Shown here in pieces: positions 45,806-58,976 of a stretch of 64,000 bases of DNA; the stretch's first letter is position 1; every line of letters begins with the position of its first letter. Source of the DNA: Ailanthus altissimus (lineage: Eukaryota; Streptophyta; Magnoliopsida; Sapindales; Simaroubaceae); assembly GCA_946807835.1 (NCBI GenBank), contig OX327697.1, positions 20,532,001-20,596,000 on the forward strand. Reading direction: 5' to 3'. The notes below the pieces were generated by a model that was given only the letters and a program-made list of their open reading frames with translations, was not told the origin of the DNA and did no database searches. The translations under genes and the position numbers were made by a program.

Positions 45806-48200
45806 TCATACCTTCAACTAGTTTATTGCTAGTTCCTAGCAATTCAAGTATAAATAAAATTTGAACACTATCTAAGTATTTCAAACAAAAAGTCAGTTCA
45901 AGATCACAATCGCTATTAAGGTTATTTCAATCATAACTTCCAAATTTTTTTTTTGTATGTGTGAATTAAGTTGAAGCCTTCTTACCACAAATTACAACAT
46001 ATATAATCTTGAAAATTTTCTCTAAGTAAAAGCCTTAACTCTATATTCTCAGAGGTGAATAAGTATTTAAAAGGTTAAGATTTCACTCATAGAGTTGAAA
46101 AACAGATAATCGCTCAAGAAAATGTTACATTTAAGAACTGACACGCAAACTAACATTGATCTGAAGATAAAAAAAATTAATTCTTTAAAGTCAAACCATT
46201 CTTACTACATGCTATCTTCAGAACTTTAATTATCTTATTTGAATCTTATGAATAGAGTCAGGTGATAAAATTGCTTTTCAATAACTTTTGTCTTCTAAAA
46301 TTGAACGAAAACTTTATTGAAGTTAATTGACTTCTTTTCTTTTTTATTTTTTTATTACTTTTTTTTTTGCTTTTTTTTTTTAAAAAAAAAAACATAAGGA
46401 ATCATTATAAAATAAGAGCAATTTCTCACCTTAATAATTTTTTATAATTTTTTATCATCATTCAGCTAAGAAACCAAATCATTCTTCATCCTAAAATAAT
46501 GTCATTTCAAACAAAAATTAACCATTTTAAAATATCAAGTTTGTAAGCTGTTATCTAAACATTTCTACTCATTCACAAAAGATGTCTGAATTTAGAAAAG
46601 AATATGTATATTTAAATATGAAAATTTTCTTAGCTATATATATTGAAACATATATCTTACCACAAAGCTTAGTATTGTACTCAAGAAATGGTTTCGAAAG
46701 TTATTCTTTTGTAACCTAGATAACAAAAGTGATTTAAAAATAATAATTTTGAAACTATAGCTCGATAGTGAAATAAACTTATTTATACAAGAGTTACCAA
46801 GAGCATAAGTAACAAACAAATGTACATAAAATGCATTAAAAATAAATCAATTAAATTGTGTTTCAAAAGCTCAATAATGTATTCTTTACTCTACCATTTT
46901 AAAATTAGAATGTGTCTTAAGAGTGCATAAATGAACCTTTTACTCACGCCATTTATGATGAATTTTTTTAAAGAACAAAATAATAGCAAAAAAATTAACA
47001 CTAACATTATATATCAACTACCTTCCCTCTAATCAGATTGAGACATTGTCCTCAATGTTAAAATATAAAAAAGTAGAATACATAAGATATCACCTGAAAC
47101 ATCTTTTATTAAAAATAAAACCTACAACAAAATAAAACAAGCCACACAAAACGCTTAAAAATACATAAAAATAGATAGGTTCCAGATAAAGAGTCAAATT
47201 TATCTTGCATTTCTTTTCACTGTCATCAGTATACCAATATATTTGATGTATTGTTTGATTAGATAGAGGTATAAAAGGTTATAATTCATCAAGTAACTAA
47301 TTAACAGTTGAAGCAGAAATGAGAATCCGTCTTGCTGCAGATGAGATGAATTATTTTTTCACTGTATAGTCAAGAAAATATAACAACTCATTATAAAAAC
47401 TATCAATATTTAACAAACCATTGAGTTTTTGGTGGATTTGCAATTGTGCCGAAGAGATAATTTGAAAATTTTCTTCAAAAATTTCGAAACCTACAGTTAG
47501 AGCTATGAAGACATCAATATTCCAAGGCATAAGAGACATTCGCTCATGCATTGATGATACTTATAACTCATCCCCAATTATTTTTCTTATAATATTTCCA
47601 ACAATTAGAGCTTTCAGTATGATACCCAAAACTCGACTGTCTTTATTTTATGTAGCTGTTGCTATACACTCGTTTAATCCATGACTACATCCCCTATATA
47701 CTAAATAAATATTTTGATAAGCTAACACCTTACCAAAGGTTTCTGCTGCTTTTACAAACTCTCCAATTTTTTGAGGGTTGGGTCTACAAAAGACACATTT
47801 TTGTAAATTTACGAGTTGATGTTCCCTCCATTGTTACATTCACCCTTTCCCTTGAATGATTTGAGTATGTATGAAAATGCAAAAATAATACAATATATTT
47901 ATAGAGCTAAAAGATGTTGTAATATAGTTGGTTGTTAATAGATAAAATTAAGCTTTAAATGCAAAAAAAATTTAAAATCAACTATGGGTGGTTGGTTGTT
48001 ATTGGAGAAGACGTTTGAGGTTAAAATAAAACATTAAAAAATAACAACTATAGTAAATATGTACAAATAGTTGTGATTATAGCTCATATATTCTTTTGAT
48101 TTTACATTCAAAAATAGCTTAAATGCCCTCTATGGGTTGGAGATAGGCTTCCTATCTAATTTTCTTATAAATTGGTAAACAGGGTATTTTAGAGTTAGAT
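45806..48200 (-). mobile_element. Non-coding 3' region of the minus-strand Athila-like element
   Basis: About 2.4 kb between integrase and the 3' LTR, as is usual for Athila-type elements, with no clear protein. It contains the hairpin ACATTG-tcct-CAATGT at 47043-47058. Open frames (47351-47551 minus, 47659-47859 plus) show no family resemblance. Long T and A runs occur at 46320-46390. Confidence 0.55.
47043..47058 (-). other. Short palindrome ACATTGTCCTCAATGT near the 3' end of the element
   Basis: Perfect 6-bp arms with a 4-base loop; sense strand ACATTGAGGACAATGT. A near-identical phrase (attgaggacaatg) is commonly seen shortly before the 3' end in plant Athila/Tat-type elements, which supports the element's orientation. 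Confidence 0.7.
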
Positions 48201-51200
48201 TTTCGAGACTGTACTACTCATGTTTCTTTAGGAATATGTCATGTAATTCACGAATTGCAATATGCATATATCCACCAGGATGCATCTCAAGAGTCGATAA
48301 AATATCATCTAAAGACTCCTTACTCAGGTTATCCTTAATGAACCTAATTTTATCTTCATGATTTATAGACACAATTCCTAAAGTGCAGTAATATGTGTTA
48401 TAAGTCATGTGTGCACACTTGTAATAAACACTTAATCTTTTTTTCCTTTGCCTTTTTTATTTATAAAAGAGCTTTTATCTAAACCAAGTATATAGGAAAT
48501 TAATGAGTCTGAAAACTTACCTGTCAATCAAACTTTGGCTTTAATTAACTAACGTAGCAGGTATATTCATAATCATTAATAACTTTAATCTTTCACATTT
48601 TGCTTGGTAAATTTTTTTTAAGGCATTTTGAGACAATAAAGAAAAATATTTTTTTAAATTCATTAGAATGTCATCCATTTTTTTTTAAGAAAGGAGAAGA
48701 AGAGAAGGTATCAGTAATTATGAAAAATTGACAAAACTGACTTAAAATATCACGAAGTACCGTTGTCCGTCACTTACCTGAGGTATAAAATAAAACTTAA
48801 TACAAAAATATTAAATTAACCTGCAAGTACACAAAAAAAGTTAGAAGAATAATAAATAAATATATATATATATATACACACACACACAACAAATATCAAT
48901 TGGTCTTGTAATAAAGGTTAGATAGACACACAAAATTTTCTTGAAAAACTTGATTTTCTAGAAATGGCTTGAGTCTTTATTCATTTACCTTAAAAATATT
49001 ACAATTTCTAAGATTTTTAATGTTAATTGCTCCATAAAGATACACATGTTTCACAAAAAAGGGTCACTCCATCTTAATCTTAATTTTTCAGAAAATATGT
49101 GAAGTTGAGAATTATAAAGTAAAACCTTCTAACCAACATCAAATATGTTTTTTGAATATTTTTATCATGAAAAGTTTTGATTTTAGCTTTATGAAATTTT
49201 AAATTCTTATATGCATAATTTCTTAATTCTTCAAGTTCATTTATATGTAATTTATGTATCTGACTAGTAGGCATTATGATCAAGTTCTACAAGTAAGTGG
49301 CAAGTTTTTTCATAAATTAACCTATAAGGAGACATATCCAATGAAGTTTTAAAAGTATTTCTATAAGCCCAAAGTGCATTATTAAGTCTTAAAGACTAAT
49401 CTTTGCAATTTGAGTTTATAATTTTTTTCAAATTTTGTTTTATCTCTCTATTTATTAGTTCAACTTGTCCATTTATCTAAGGATGATAAGGGGTGACAAA
49501 TTTATGAGTAATACCATTTTTTTTCATTAATGTTTTAAATGGCCTATTACAAAAGTGCTTACCCCCATCACTTATAATGACTCGAGGGATTCCAAATCGA
49601 CTTAAGATATTTTCTTTCAAAAATTTCATAATTGTTTTATGGTCATTATTTCGACGTGGAATAGTCTCAATCCATTTTGAGAATAATCTACTGTGACTAA
49701 GATATACATAAATCCAAATGATAGTGAAAATGATCCCATGAAATCTATCTCCCAACAATCAAAGATTTCAATAACAAGAATGGGGTTCAAAGGCATCATG
49801 TTTTATTTTGAAATGAATCCAAATTTTTGACAATTTTCACATATTTTATAAAATACATATGTATCTTTAAATAAAGTGGGCCAATAAAATTCACACTATA
49901 AGATTTTTGTAGCTGTTTTCTTTGATGAGAAATGTCCCCCACATGTTTTAGAATGACAAAATTTAATAACTCTACTTACTTCATTGTCAGGTATGCATCT
50001 TCGAAATATTTGGTCAGGACAATATTTGAAGAGATATGGATCATTCCAATAAAAATTTCTTTTTTTCTTGAGCATTCCATTGAGGTAGCATTTATCATGT
50101 TATAAGAAAATTAACAATATTAACATACTAAGGCATTATAATAGCAAAAAAAAAAAAAAAAAATTCATCGGGGAAAAAAAATAATAATAGGTGTTATTTC
50201 TATTGATGAATCTGATACGAGTCTTGATAAGTGATCTACAACAACATTCTCAGCTCCTTTTTTTATCCTTGATAATGATATTAAATTCTTGAAGCAATAG
50301 AATCCATCAAATCAGTCTTGATTTTGTATCCTGTTTTGACATTGTGTACCTTACAGCAGCATGGTCAGTAAACACAATAGTTGAAGAACCAATTAAGTAA
50401 TAACAAAAATTTTCTAATGCAAATATTACAGCAAGTAGTTATTTTTCAATTATTGTATAATTCATTTGTGAACTATTTAAAATTTTACTTGTGCAATAAA
50501 TTACATAGGGTTTACCTTTCTTTCTTTGTCCCAATACAGCACCAACAACATAATCACTGGCATCACACATGACTTAAAAGGCAATTACTAGTTGGGAGAT
50601 TGTATGATAGGAGTAAATGTTAAGAGACTAATTAATTTTTCAAATGAATTTTGACACTCTTGAGTCCACTCAAATGATACATCTTTTGCTAAGAGGTTAC
50701 AAAGAGGTTTAGATATAGCACTAAAAATTTTTATGAACATCTTATAAAATTCAGCATGTTCTAAAAAGAATCAGACTTTTTTTACTAGGTAGGGGAAAAT
50801 GAGCAATGAGTTCGACTTTTACCTTATCCAGTTCAATTCCTTTAAAAGATACTACATATCCTAAAATAATTTCAGAAGTAACCATGTAATGACATTTTTT
50901 TCAATTCAACACAAGAGTCTTTTCTTCACATCTTTTTAAAACTTTTCCTAAGTTTTCAAGATAATTATCTAAAGAATTTTCAAACACAGTTAAATCATCT
51001 AGGAAAAATTCTAAATAATGCTTAACTATGTCGCTAAAAATGCTTAACATATATCTTTGAAATGTTGTTGGGGCATTACAAAGTCCAAATGGCATCATTC
51101 TAAAAGTAAAGGTCCCAAAACGGCATACAAAGGTAGTCTTTTTTTAGTCCTTTAGTGTTATAAGAATTTGATAATAGCTAAAATAACCATCTAAAAAGTA

Positions 51201-51868
51201 ATAGTAAGGATGTCTGGCTACTCTTTCTAAAATTTAATCAAGGAATGGTAAGAGAAAATAGTCATTTTTAATTGCAAAGTTCAACATTCTATAATTTATG
51301 AACATCCTCTAACTAGATGAGACTCGAGTTGGTATTAACTTACCTTTGTCATTCAGTGACTGTGATTCCAGATTATTTTGGTACTACTTGAGTATGACTT
51401 ACCCACTAACTATCTGAGATAGGATAGATGATTCTTACTTCAAGTAATTTGAGAACTTCAGTTCCCACTACCTCTTTCATATGTAGGTTTAATTTTCTTT
51501 GGGGTTATTAAGAAGTTTTGACATTATATTTTAGGTGTATTCTATGTGTGTAAATCAAATGATTAATACCTTTTATGTCTTTTAAAGTCCACTCTCTTAT
51601 ATTTTTATGTATTTTTAATAATTCAATTAACTTACCTTATTGTTTGTTTGTATGTGTAGAAGAGATTACCACTAGGTAAGTTTGTTTCTCTCCAAGAAAT
51701 GCATATTTCAATCATTCAGGTAGAGGATTCAACTCTAACTTTATAATTTTGTTCTGTTTATCATCATTTTTTTTTTCTAATTTTTCTAACTTTGGTTTCT
51801 ATCATTTATTTTCAATCATTTGTGCGCAGTCAAGTAAAGAATAAATGTTAGAGATTTTAGGATCTAAT
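48201..51868 (-). pseudogene. Minus-strand Athila-like pol (RT, RNase H, integrase)
   Basis: RT: MMPFGLCNAPTTFQRYMLSI and EFFLDDLTVF at 50901-51098 (catalytic box FLDD, close to the usual FMDD), upstream pieces with stops to about 51.5 kb. RNase H: minus strand of 50340-50560 gives CDASDYVVGAVLGQRK-like text with stops. Integrase: 49477-49758 gives [53 protein letters not shown] and THKFVTPYHP, with the second Asp and spacing of a DDE core. It is cut at CTAAT (51864-51868) by the copia element. Protease and gag are missing because of the later deletion. Confidence 0.85.
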
Positions 51869-53974
51869 TGTTAGGGTCGATGCTTACGTGCCATCCTTGA
51901 ATGTACATATACTTGTGTATTTATATAAGAGTATATTCCCATTAAATCGCTACTACCTATTAATATAGTACCATACAATGTAACATTATAGATATTGTAT
52001 GATCTGAAGGAGTTTAGGTCAAATCTAAAGAATTTTAGATAAGGGCTTATAGTTAGCCATGCTGAGAGATATAAATGCTAAATGTTAGCACAAAGTGTTA
52101 ACTAGTTATAATACTCAGCAGATCCAAGGGTTAGAGCCTTGTATGTAATAGGACATAGTCTTAAAAATATACTAGTAATTGCATAGTTGCAATCAGGTGC
52201 TAGGAAATACTAGTTGGGTATGTATGTTCTCAAATAATTATCCATGATCTATTTTTGTTGATGCGAGTCTGTCGGTGGATATCTTTTTATATAGATTAGC
52301 ATATATCGTACCTATAAGGTATAAATGGTCATTCCTAGCCGACCGTAAGCTTGAAGCTGGTATTGACATATGGCTATCCAGTTAGAATTGCATATGGGAT
52401 AGACTCATGAAGGCCTCCGATAGACATCCTAAGTAAGCTGTTAACAGAGGGTTCTCTCGAGTTGAGTAGTATACGTGGTCCTTTGACCTGAGTGCCACGA
52501 TGAGCTTGTAAGTGATCCACCATACTTTGGTTCCACATATGTCACAAACCGTTCATGGTGTGACCGATGAGTGTTACTGGGTATGGTCTAATACTTATGA
52601 AGTTCAGTACGTACAGATACGAGATCCATCAGCTCATATAAGGAGTTAGATATCCAGATGCTTCGAGACTATATATCAGAAAGTCTTGTGTCTATAAGTA
52701 TTAATCCCTGGAAAGAGTTTCGCCGGGGTGGAACAATATGACAAAAGAGTTTGCGTATATTGTTCAGTGAGATACAAGTTTGGAGATAAGACATGGATGA
52801 GCACTAGGGGATTTATCGGTGATAATCTATATTCCCGCACATCTAGGATATCATGACAGAAGAATTATACGTATATGTTATAACCTCAGCTTGTATGGTT
52901 CAACGCGCTGATTTGTAATATCCGTGACGTGTGGGTAGGGCATTGCTCACGGACTCATAGAATAGTTTCATTTGACGAATCGGGCGTAGGACCTAAGGAG
53001 TCCCACGATATGGAGTGTACTCGTTGTGCACTGGGGCAGCGTGCCAGATTTAATTGTTTAATCCAACAATATTCAGTACTACTACGGGAATAAGTGCATA
53101 TCTGTATTTAAGTGTTAAATACAATAATTAGTCAATAATTGTTAGTTACTAATTGTATGATGACACATGACGCATTGTGGACCCTCGGTTGAGTTTACAA
53201 AAGTGTGGAATTCGATGGGACCCACTAGGAGTAGACTTGGTAACTATTCACGAGAGGCAAAATGATCATTTCACACTTTGATTATTTAATAGTTAAATAA
53301 TCAAAATATCTCTCATTATTATATTATCTTATATTATACATTAATATTTTATTTAATTTGGCACCCATTATGTAATATTATATTATTATTATTATATTAA
53401 TATTTTATTATTATTTATTATAAATATGAGATATGTGTGTGCATTTTGTGTGTGTGTATTTTGTAACCGAGAGAGATGAAATGGAAATGGAGAGAAGAAG
53501 AAGAAGAAGAAATGGTTCCGCTGGGAAGAAAGAAGAAAAGAAAAAAAAAAGAGAAAAATGAAATTGTTTTATTTTTCTCTATGATACTAAAGGAAGCAAT
53601 TATGAATTGCTTCAATCTCCATTTCTTATCCTTTTAGAAAAAATGATGTATACACACACCCAGCTATTTTGGGATTAAAAGTTAATCCCGTGCTAGATAT
53701 AGGACTGCTGTTCTAGCTCACCAAGCCCACCGTGTTAGTGACTAGAACTGCCTACGAGTTGGTCTCCATGCGGACCCCGAGAAAATATGTATATAACGTT
53801 ACACTTTAAGGTGAGTTCTCAACCTTTACTAATATATTAATGTGAATAATATATTTATTTATTGTGTTTATTGTATAATTTACGCTTCCGCTGCGATAAA
53901 TTCGTATGTATCATATTTTAGGCAATACACACAATTGTACATGCATACACCTACATATATTAGATCCCCTAACA
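51869..53974 (+). mobile_element. 5' LTR of the A-family copia element
   Basis: Starts TGTTAGGGTCGATGC, ends CCCCTAACA, 2106 bp, preceded by CTAAT. It is the reference copy for the A solo LTRs at 14116 and 32153. It has a TATA-rich stretch (53330-53420), purine-rich leader with ccgagagagatg and agaagaagaagaag, and donor-like TTTAAGGTGAGTTC at about 53805-53818. Such long LTRs occur in the Tork/Angela and SIRE groups. Confidence 0.95.
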
Positions 53975-53978
53975 AAAA

Positions 53979-53990
53979 TGGTATCAGAGC
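53979..53990 (+). other. Primer-binding site TGGTATCAGAGC
   Basis: Four bases after the LTR end. This is the complement of the 3' end of plant initiator tRNA-Met, the standard primer site of Ty1-copia elements. Confidence 0.97.
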
Positions 53991-54288
53991 TATTTAGGAC
54001 ATATATGGGTGTTGTTTGAGTGAATGGATGCAAAAGGCCTAATATAAATAGCGCGTTTCAAGTGTTGAAACCAGTATGCCAAAAGGGAAGCACGGGGCGC
54101 TATAGTGCCAATAGGCTAGAATCGTAGCTGAGGGTTTAGCCTTCCAGCGCTGTAGCGATAACATTTGGCACCACGGCGGTGTACTGTTCACTTGAACAGT
54201 AGCCCATGAACAATATTTTTTTACTGTTTACAACTACAGTAATTTTGAATAGTATTTCAAAATTAATTTTGCATGTGTAAATTTATGA

Positions 54289-54378
54289 GATGCAGTGATA
54301 AAAGTTATCAGTCTACATTATAAATCGGGGTTATAAGATGCAGTGATAAAGAGTTATCAATCTGTATTATAAACCAGG
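54289..54378 (+). repeat. 48-bp tandem duplication in the copia leader
   Basis: Units 54289-54336 and 54337-54378 (gatgcagtgataaa.gttat ca.tct.. attataaa.c.gg). A third, shorter echo (gagatgcaattaataagtg) is at about 54830. Several substitutions separate the units. Confidence 0.85.
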
Positions 54379-54602
54379 ATTAATTTTTGTGTTGGTAACC
54401 ACAATGAGAGCCTTACTGGTGGTGGTTAGTTGTGCTTATATAGAAAATTAATTAGTTGAAAATTACCATCTCTAGGAGAATGGAGACCAAGGTTAGAAAA
54501 AAAATCTATTAATCAGATTGAAGAATGTTACATTATGAGATAATATTTTATTCTGATCCGTCTTGTCAATACGGTGTTAGACGAGTCACGTTGACCTTTT
54601 TT

Positions 54603-54896
54603 CAATATTGCTACAACGTGAGGGACTTGGTCAGTTGGGCTTAAACTATACCGGTTAAACATGAGATGAGACAAATATATACGAAAGTATTGCCCAATAT
54701 TGCTACAGCATGAGGGTAGTATCAGTAGCATATAATTGATCATTGACAAGTTAATCTGGAATACACTTACCCAATATTGCTACGGCGTGAGGATAATGTG
54801 TATTTAGGATCAAGTGGTAAGAGTTATATGAGATGCAATTAATAAGTGTTGTTTACTTGTTGGGTTTATAAATACCAATATTGCTACAGCATGAGG
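54603..54896 (+). repeat. Four-fold dispersed motif AATATTGCTACRRCRTGAGG
   Basis: Copies at 54603-54623, 54695-54715, 54772-54792 and 54876-54896, each C plus the 20-base consensus. Spacings are 92, 77 and 104 bp, and the intervening text is not repeated. They lie between primer-binding site and recognisable gag-pol, all on the plus strand. Confidence 0.92.
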
Positions 54897-55299
54897 CTCG
54901 AGTAAATTTCAATGAGATCTATTTTCCGCTGTATAGTTTAAAAGAGTTTAAACTATCGTCTTCCCATTCGAGAGATTACCGGGATTATGTAAAGTAGTGG
55001 GAGGGCATTTTAAATCAAAAATATATAATTAGTATACCCATGATTTAAAACATTCCATTAGCGATTTAATGAATATTCTGCTTACATCTCCTGTTATTTT
55101 GGCATGTCAAATTTAATAGCCACTACAAACCAATTGATGAGCATAGTTGATGTAGTCCAACTCTAGGGTATTAAGAATTACTTTGACCGGTAGACGAATC
55201 ATAGAAAAGTTCTGGATTTAAAACATATTTGATTTATTATTGATTAGAGTTTACCGTAAGGTAACTCTGATAACACCTCTCTAAAGGATAGAATAGAGG

Positions 55300-58100
55300 G
55301 GGTGTGACCCTCTTTGTTCAAGGTGCTTCATCTTTTACTCCAAGTATACCTGGTGAGACCAAATGTGTGAGGAGAAGAAGATGAGACAGATACCCAGCAT
55401 AAATCCTCAGAGGCAATATATATCCAAAGATCAACATAAGAGGGTGTGTAGATGGAAAATGTTTCCACTACAGTAAAGTTGGGTATTGGAAATCCCCCCA
55501 CCCTAGAAACTTTATCATTGTCAGGAAGACTCCCACAGGTTTGTGTTTGTCAAACATAGGCATTTCTAGGGCATATGATGCTAGTTCAAGCTGGGTATGA
55601 GATACCGCATATCCCTCTTATATCTGCAATATGTTGTAGGAATTGAGAGAGACTACAATGAAATAGCTTGTAGAAGTAAAGTTGAGAGTAGGAAATTGAG
55701 ATTTCTTGCGAGTCCAAGCTGTTGAACAGTTTGACTTACTTCTTATATATAATGCAACAGTTGTATTGCATAATTAATATGATGTTTTATTAGCTGGATG
55801 TCAGTTAATAAATATATATTATATTGAATTAAAAATGTCCGTAGATTGGAATTCTTAAATGATACGGAGTTGTGGTATGTAAGTTTAGGTCATATAGGCG
55901 TGGGATGCTTATTCGTCTGGTTAAGGATGGTTGGATTCCTTATTTGACCATAAAGACTTAACCAGTTTATGAATAATGTATTCACAGAGATAACCAAACG
56001 AATGTACATCACATCACATCTCTTTGATTTGATTAAGGTAGTTAGTACATTAACAGTAAGTTCCCTATTTGTTTAAGGAAGAATACGATTCTCACTCATT
56101 ATAATCTTCTGGCTACTTCATAATATAATGATGTTTCAAAAAAGAGGAATCAGACTTTATCAGATATTGTCCGATTGATGGTGAGTGTTACCAATCTATA
56201 TCTGTGAGAATTTGCTCCAAATATAACTGCTTATTAAGTAGAGTTCCATTAGAAGCTGTTCCTTCTATTCTGTATATGATACAGAAAAGAAGAAAGTCAT
56301 ATCTTAAATTAGTTAAGACTTGGGGTTGTCTTACTTACATAAGAGTTACACAGCAGGGTATATTATTTTATAAGAGTTATTCAACAGGATAAACAACACC
56401 CAAGAGGTACAAGTATAGATTCATTGAGTATCTTGTAAATTCAATATAATACTTGTTCTATGATTTAAAGAAGCGAATCGTGTTTGTTTCTTGGTATGCC
56501 ACTATCTTTGAGAAAAATTTTCTTATGGATCGTGAGAATCATAGAAGAATTGAACTTGGTAAAGTCAATCTAGTAATCAATGAACCAATGATGAAAACTC
56601 AGGCTCAATTAAGCAGTGACCTTTTAGCACACTTTCTAAATAAGTCGGAAAGGATTTTTAGGTCACCTTTTAGGTATGTTTAATGCCTGAAGGTGAATTT
56701 GGAGTTTTCTTGATAGAAAAAAATAATCCTTTGACCTATAGGGACACGATGTCAGACATCAATTCGGGAAGCGCAAGAAGCTATAAAAATAAAATTGACT
56801 ATAAACATCAGAATTAAGTATATGACTTGGTTAAACCATCTGTGAAAATTATTCTCATTAGTTGTAAAGGGTTTACAAAGAGGTAGTGGTAGCTAGATGG
56901 AAGGTAGAGACCTTCTAAGTCCTATACTGGTTCTAGAAAGGTAATCCTCAGTGATCTGGGATCAATTAAGAAGAAACCTTTCAACCAATAATGATACTAA
57001 AGTTGATTAGAATTTTATTGGCTTTTGTAACATATTATGACTTTGAGGTTTGACAGATGGATGTAAGGACGATATTCTGATATGGATATCTCGAGTAAGA
57101 GATATTCATAGAACAGCCTGAAGATTTTATATCCAGCTAAACTTTTGGTCTAGTGTGCATGAAAGGTCAGTGGGAGCATGATAGTCTTCTTGATGCTTTT
57201 TGTTGATGACATACTAGTTATTAGGAATGATATCAGTATATTATAATCGGGCAGAAGTAACTCGTAAGTATTTCTCCACGAAAGATTTGAGAGATGCTTC
57301 CTTTATACTAGGTATAAAGCTTTATAGAGACAGAGCTAGGAAGCTGATAGAACTCTCCCAAATCATTTCATATCAATAGACTTGGTGTTCATCTTTCAAT
57401 GATAGTATCTATTTAGATGAAAGATAAGAAAGTTAAAGTGTCTAACACACTAGACACGTCAGCTATTGAAAAATTGATGTATGCTATGATGTATTTGAGA
57501 CATGATATTAGTTTAGCTATAAGAGTTACGAGCCAATTTCAGTCAGATTCAGGTGACCGCCACTTACTGGTAGTCAAACATATCCTGAGGTACCTTGAAA
57601 GTACAAATGATAAGTTTCTCAAATATGGAGAAAGTGGCTTACAAATGAAAAGATGTACAAAGTCAAACTTCTAATTTGACCTAGATGATAGAGAGTCTAC
57701 ATCTGAGAATATGCACATTCTCAATAGTACTAAGCGAGTTAAAATTACACTAAACTGTGATTCACTGCTAATTTAAATTGACGCAACAGAAGCGACAATG
57801 AGGATTCGTAGCTTTATCGCTAGCCTTGGAAGAATTCTAAGACAGATGGATCCTATCTCATAGTTTGCGATAAAACCAGGCCATAGTACAAGCTGAAGTG
57901 CCAAGAGAATACCAGTACTTTAATTATGTTAAGAGGAGTCTCACATGACTAGAAAGATCTTAGCTAAAGGAGATGTGATTATTTGTAGAATGCTCTATAA
58001 ATTATTTAGCGGACCTACTATCTAAAGGCCATGACTTTTAAAGTATTTATGAAACACGTAGAGTCGATGTGTATGAGATGCCATAAGGAATGACACTAGA
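55300..58100 (+). pseudogene. A-family copia gag end and pol
   Basis: At about 55455 the frame reads GKCFHYSKVGYWKS, the gag zinc knuckle (second Cys replaced by Ser). Then the integrase part (TLSDIVRLMVSVTNLYL, LSRVPLEAVPSILYM, YDLKKRIVFVSWYATIFEKN, 56150-56560), RT fragments (VFLMLFVDDILVI with intact VDD at 57200) and RNase H approach (IEKLMYAMMYLRHDISLAI, VVKHILRYLESTNDKFLKYG at 57460-57630). Intervening stops and frameshifts are many. The match is to the Tork/Angela-like copia branch. Inactive. Confidence 0.85.
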
Positions 58101-58112
58101 GCAAGTGGGAGA
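58101..58112 (+). other. Polypurine tract of the copia element
   Basis: gcaagtgggaga directly before the 3' LTR sequence; the usual copia form is AAGTGGGAGA followed by the LTR TG. Confidence 0.8.
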
Positions 58113-58976
58113 TCGATGCTTACGTATCATCCCTGAATGTACATATACTTGTGTATTTATACAAGTGTACATTCTCATTAAATCGCTAATACCTATTAAT
58201 ATGGTACTATACAATATAACATTACAGATATTATACGATTTGAAGGAGTTCAGGTCAGTTCTAAAGAAATTTAGATAAGGGCCTACAGTTAGCCACGCTG
58301 AGAGATATAAATGCTAAATGTTAGCACAACTAAGTGTTAGCTAGTTATAATACTCAGCAGATCCAAGAGTTGGAGCCTTATCTGTAATGGGACATAGACC
58401 TTGAAATATACTAGTAATTGCATAGTTGTAAAAGTTGCAATTGGGTGTCAGGAAATGCTAGTTGCTCAAGTATGTTCTCAAATAATTTTTTCTGATCTAT
58501 TTCTGCCGATGCAGGGCTGTCGGTGGATATCTTTTTATATGGATCAGCATATGTCGTACCTATAGGGTATATATGGTCATTCCTAGTTGATCGTAAGTTT
58601 GGAGCTCGTATTGATATATGGGTATTCAGTTAGGACTAGATATGTGACAGACTCACGAAGGCCTCCGATATACATCCTATATAAGTCGTTAATGGAGGGT
58701 CCTCTCAAGTTGAGTAGTATACGTGGTCATTTGACTTGAGTGCCACGATGGGCTTGTAAGAGATCCACCATACTTTGGTTCCACACATGTCATAGACCTT
58801 TCATAGTGTGACCGCTGGGTATGGTCCGATGCTTATGGAGTCCGATACGTACAGATATGGGATCCGTCAGCTTACATAGGGAGTTAAAATCCAAATGCTT
58901 CGAGACTGTATCTCAGAAAATCTTGTGGCCACAAGCATTAATCCCTGAAAAGAGTTTCACTAGGGTGGAACAATAT
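58113..58976 (+). mobile_element. Truncated 3' LTR of the A-family copia element
   Basis: Aligns with the first 870 bp of the 5' LTR (tcgatgcttacg ... tagggtggaacaatat) but lacks the first eight bases (TGTTAGGG). It ends at 58976, where E2 sequence begins, so the right 1.2 kb with the leader and target duplication is gone. Confidence 0.93.
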
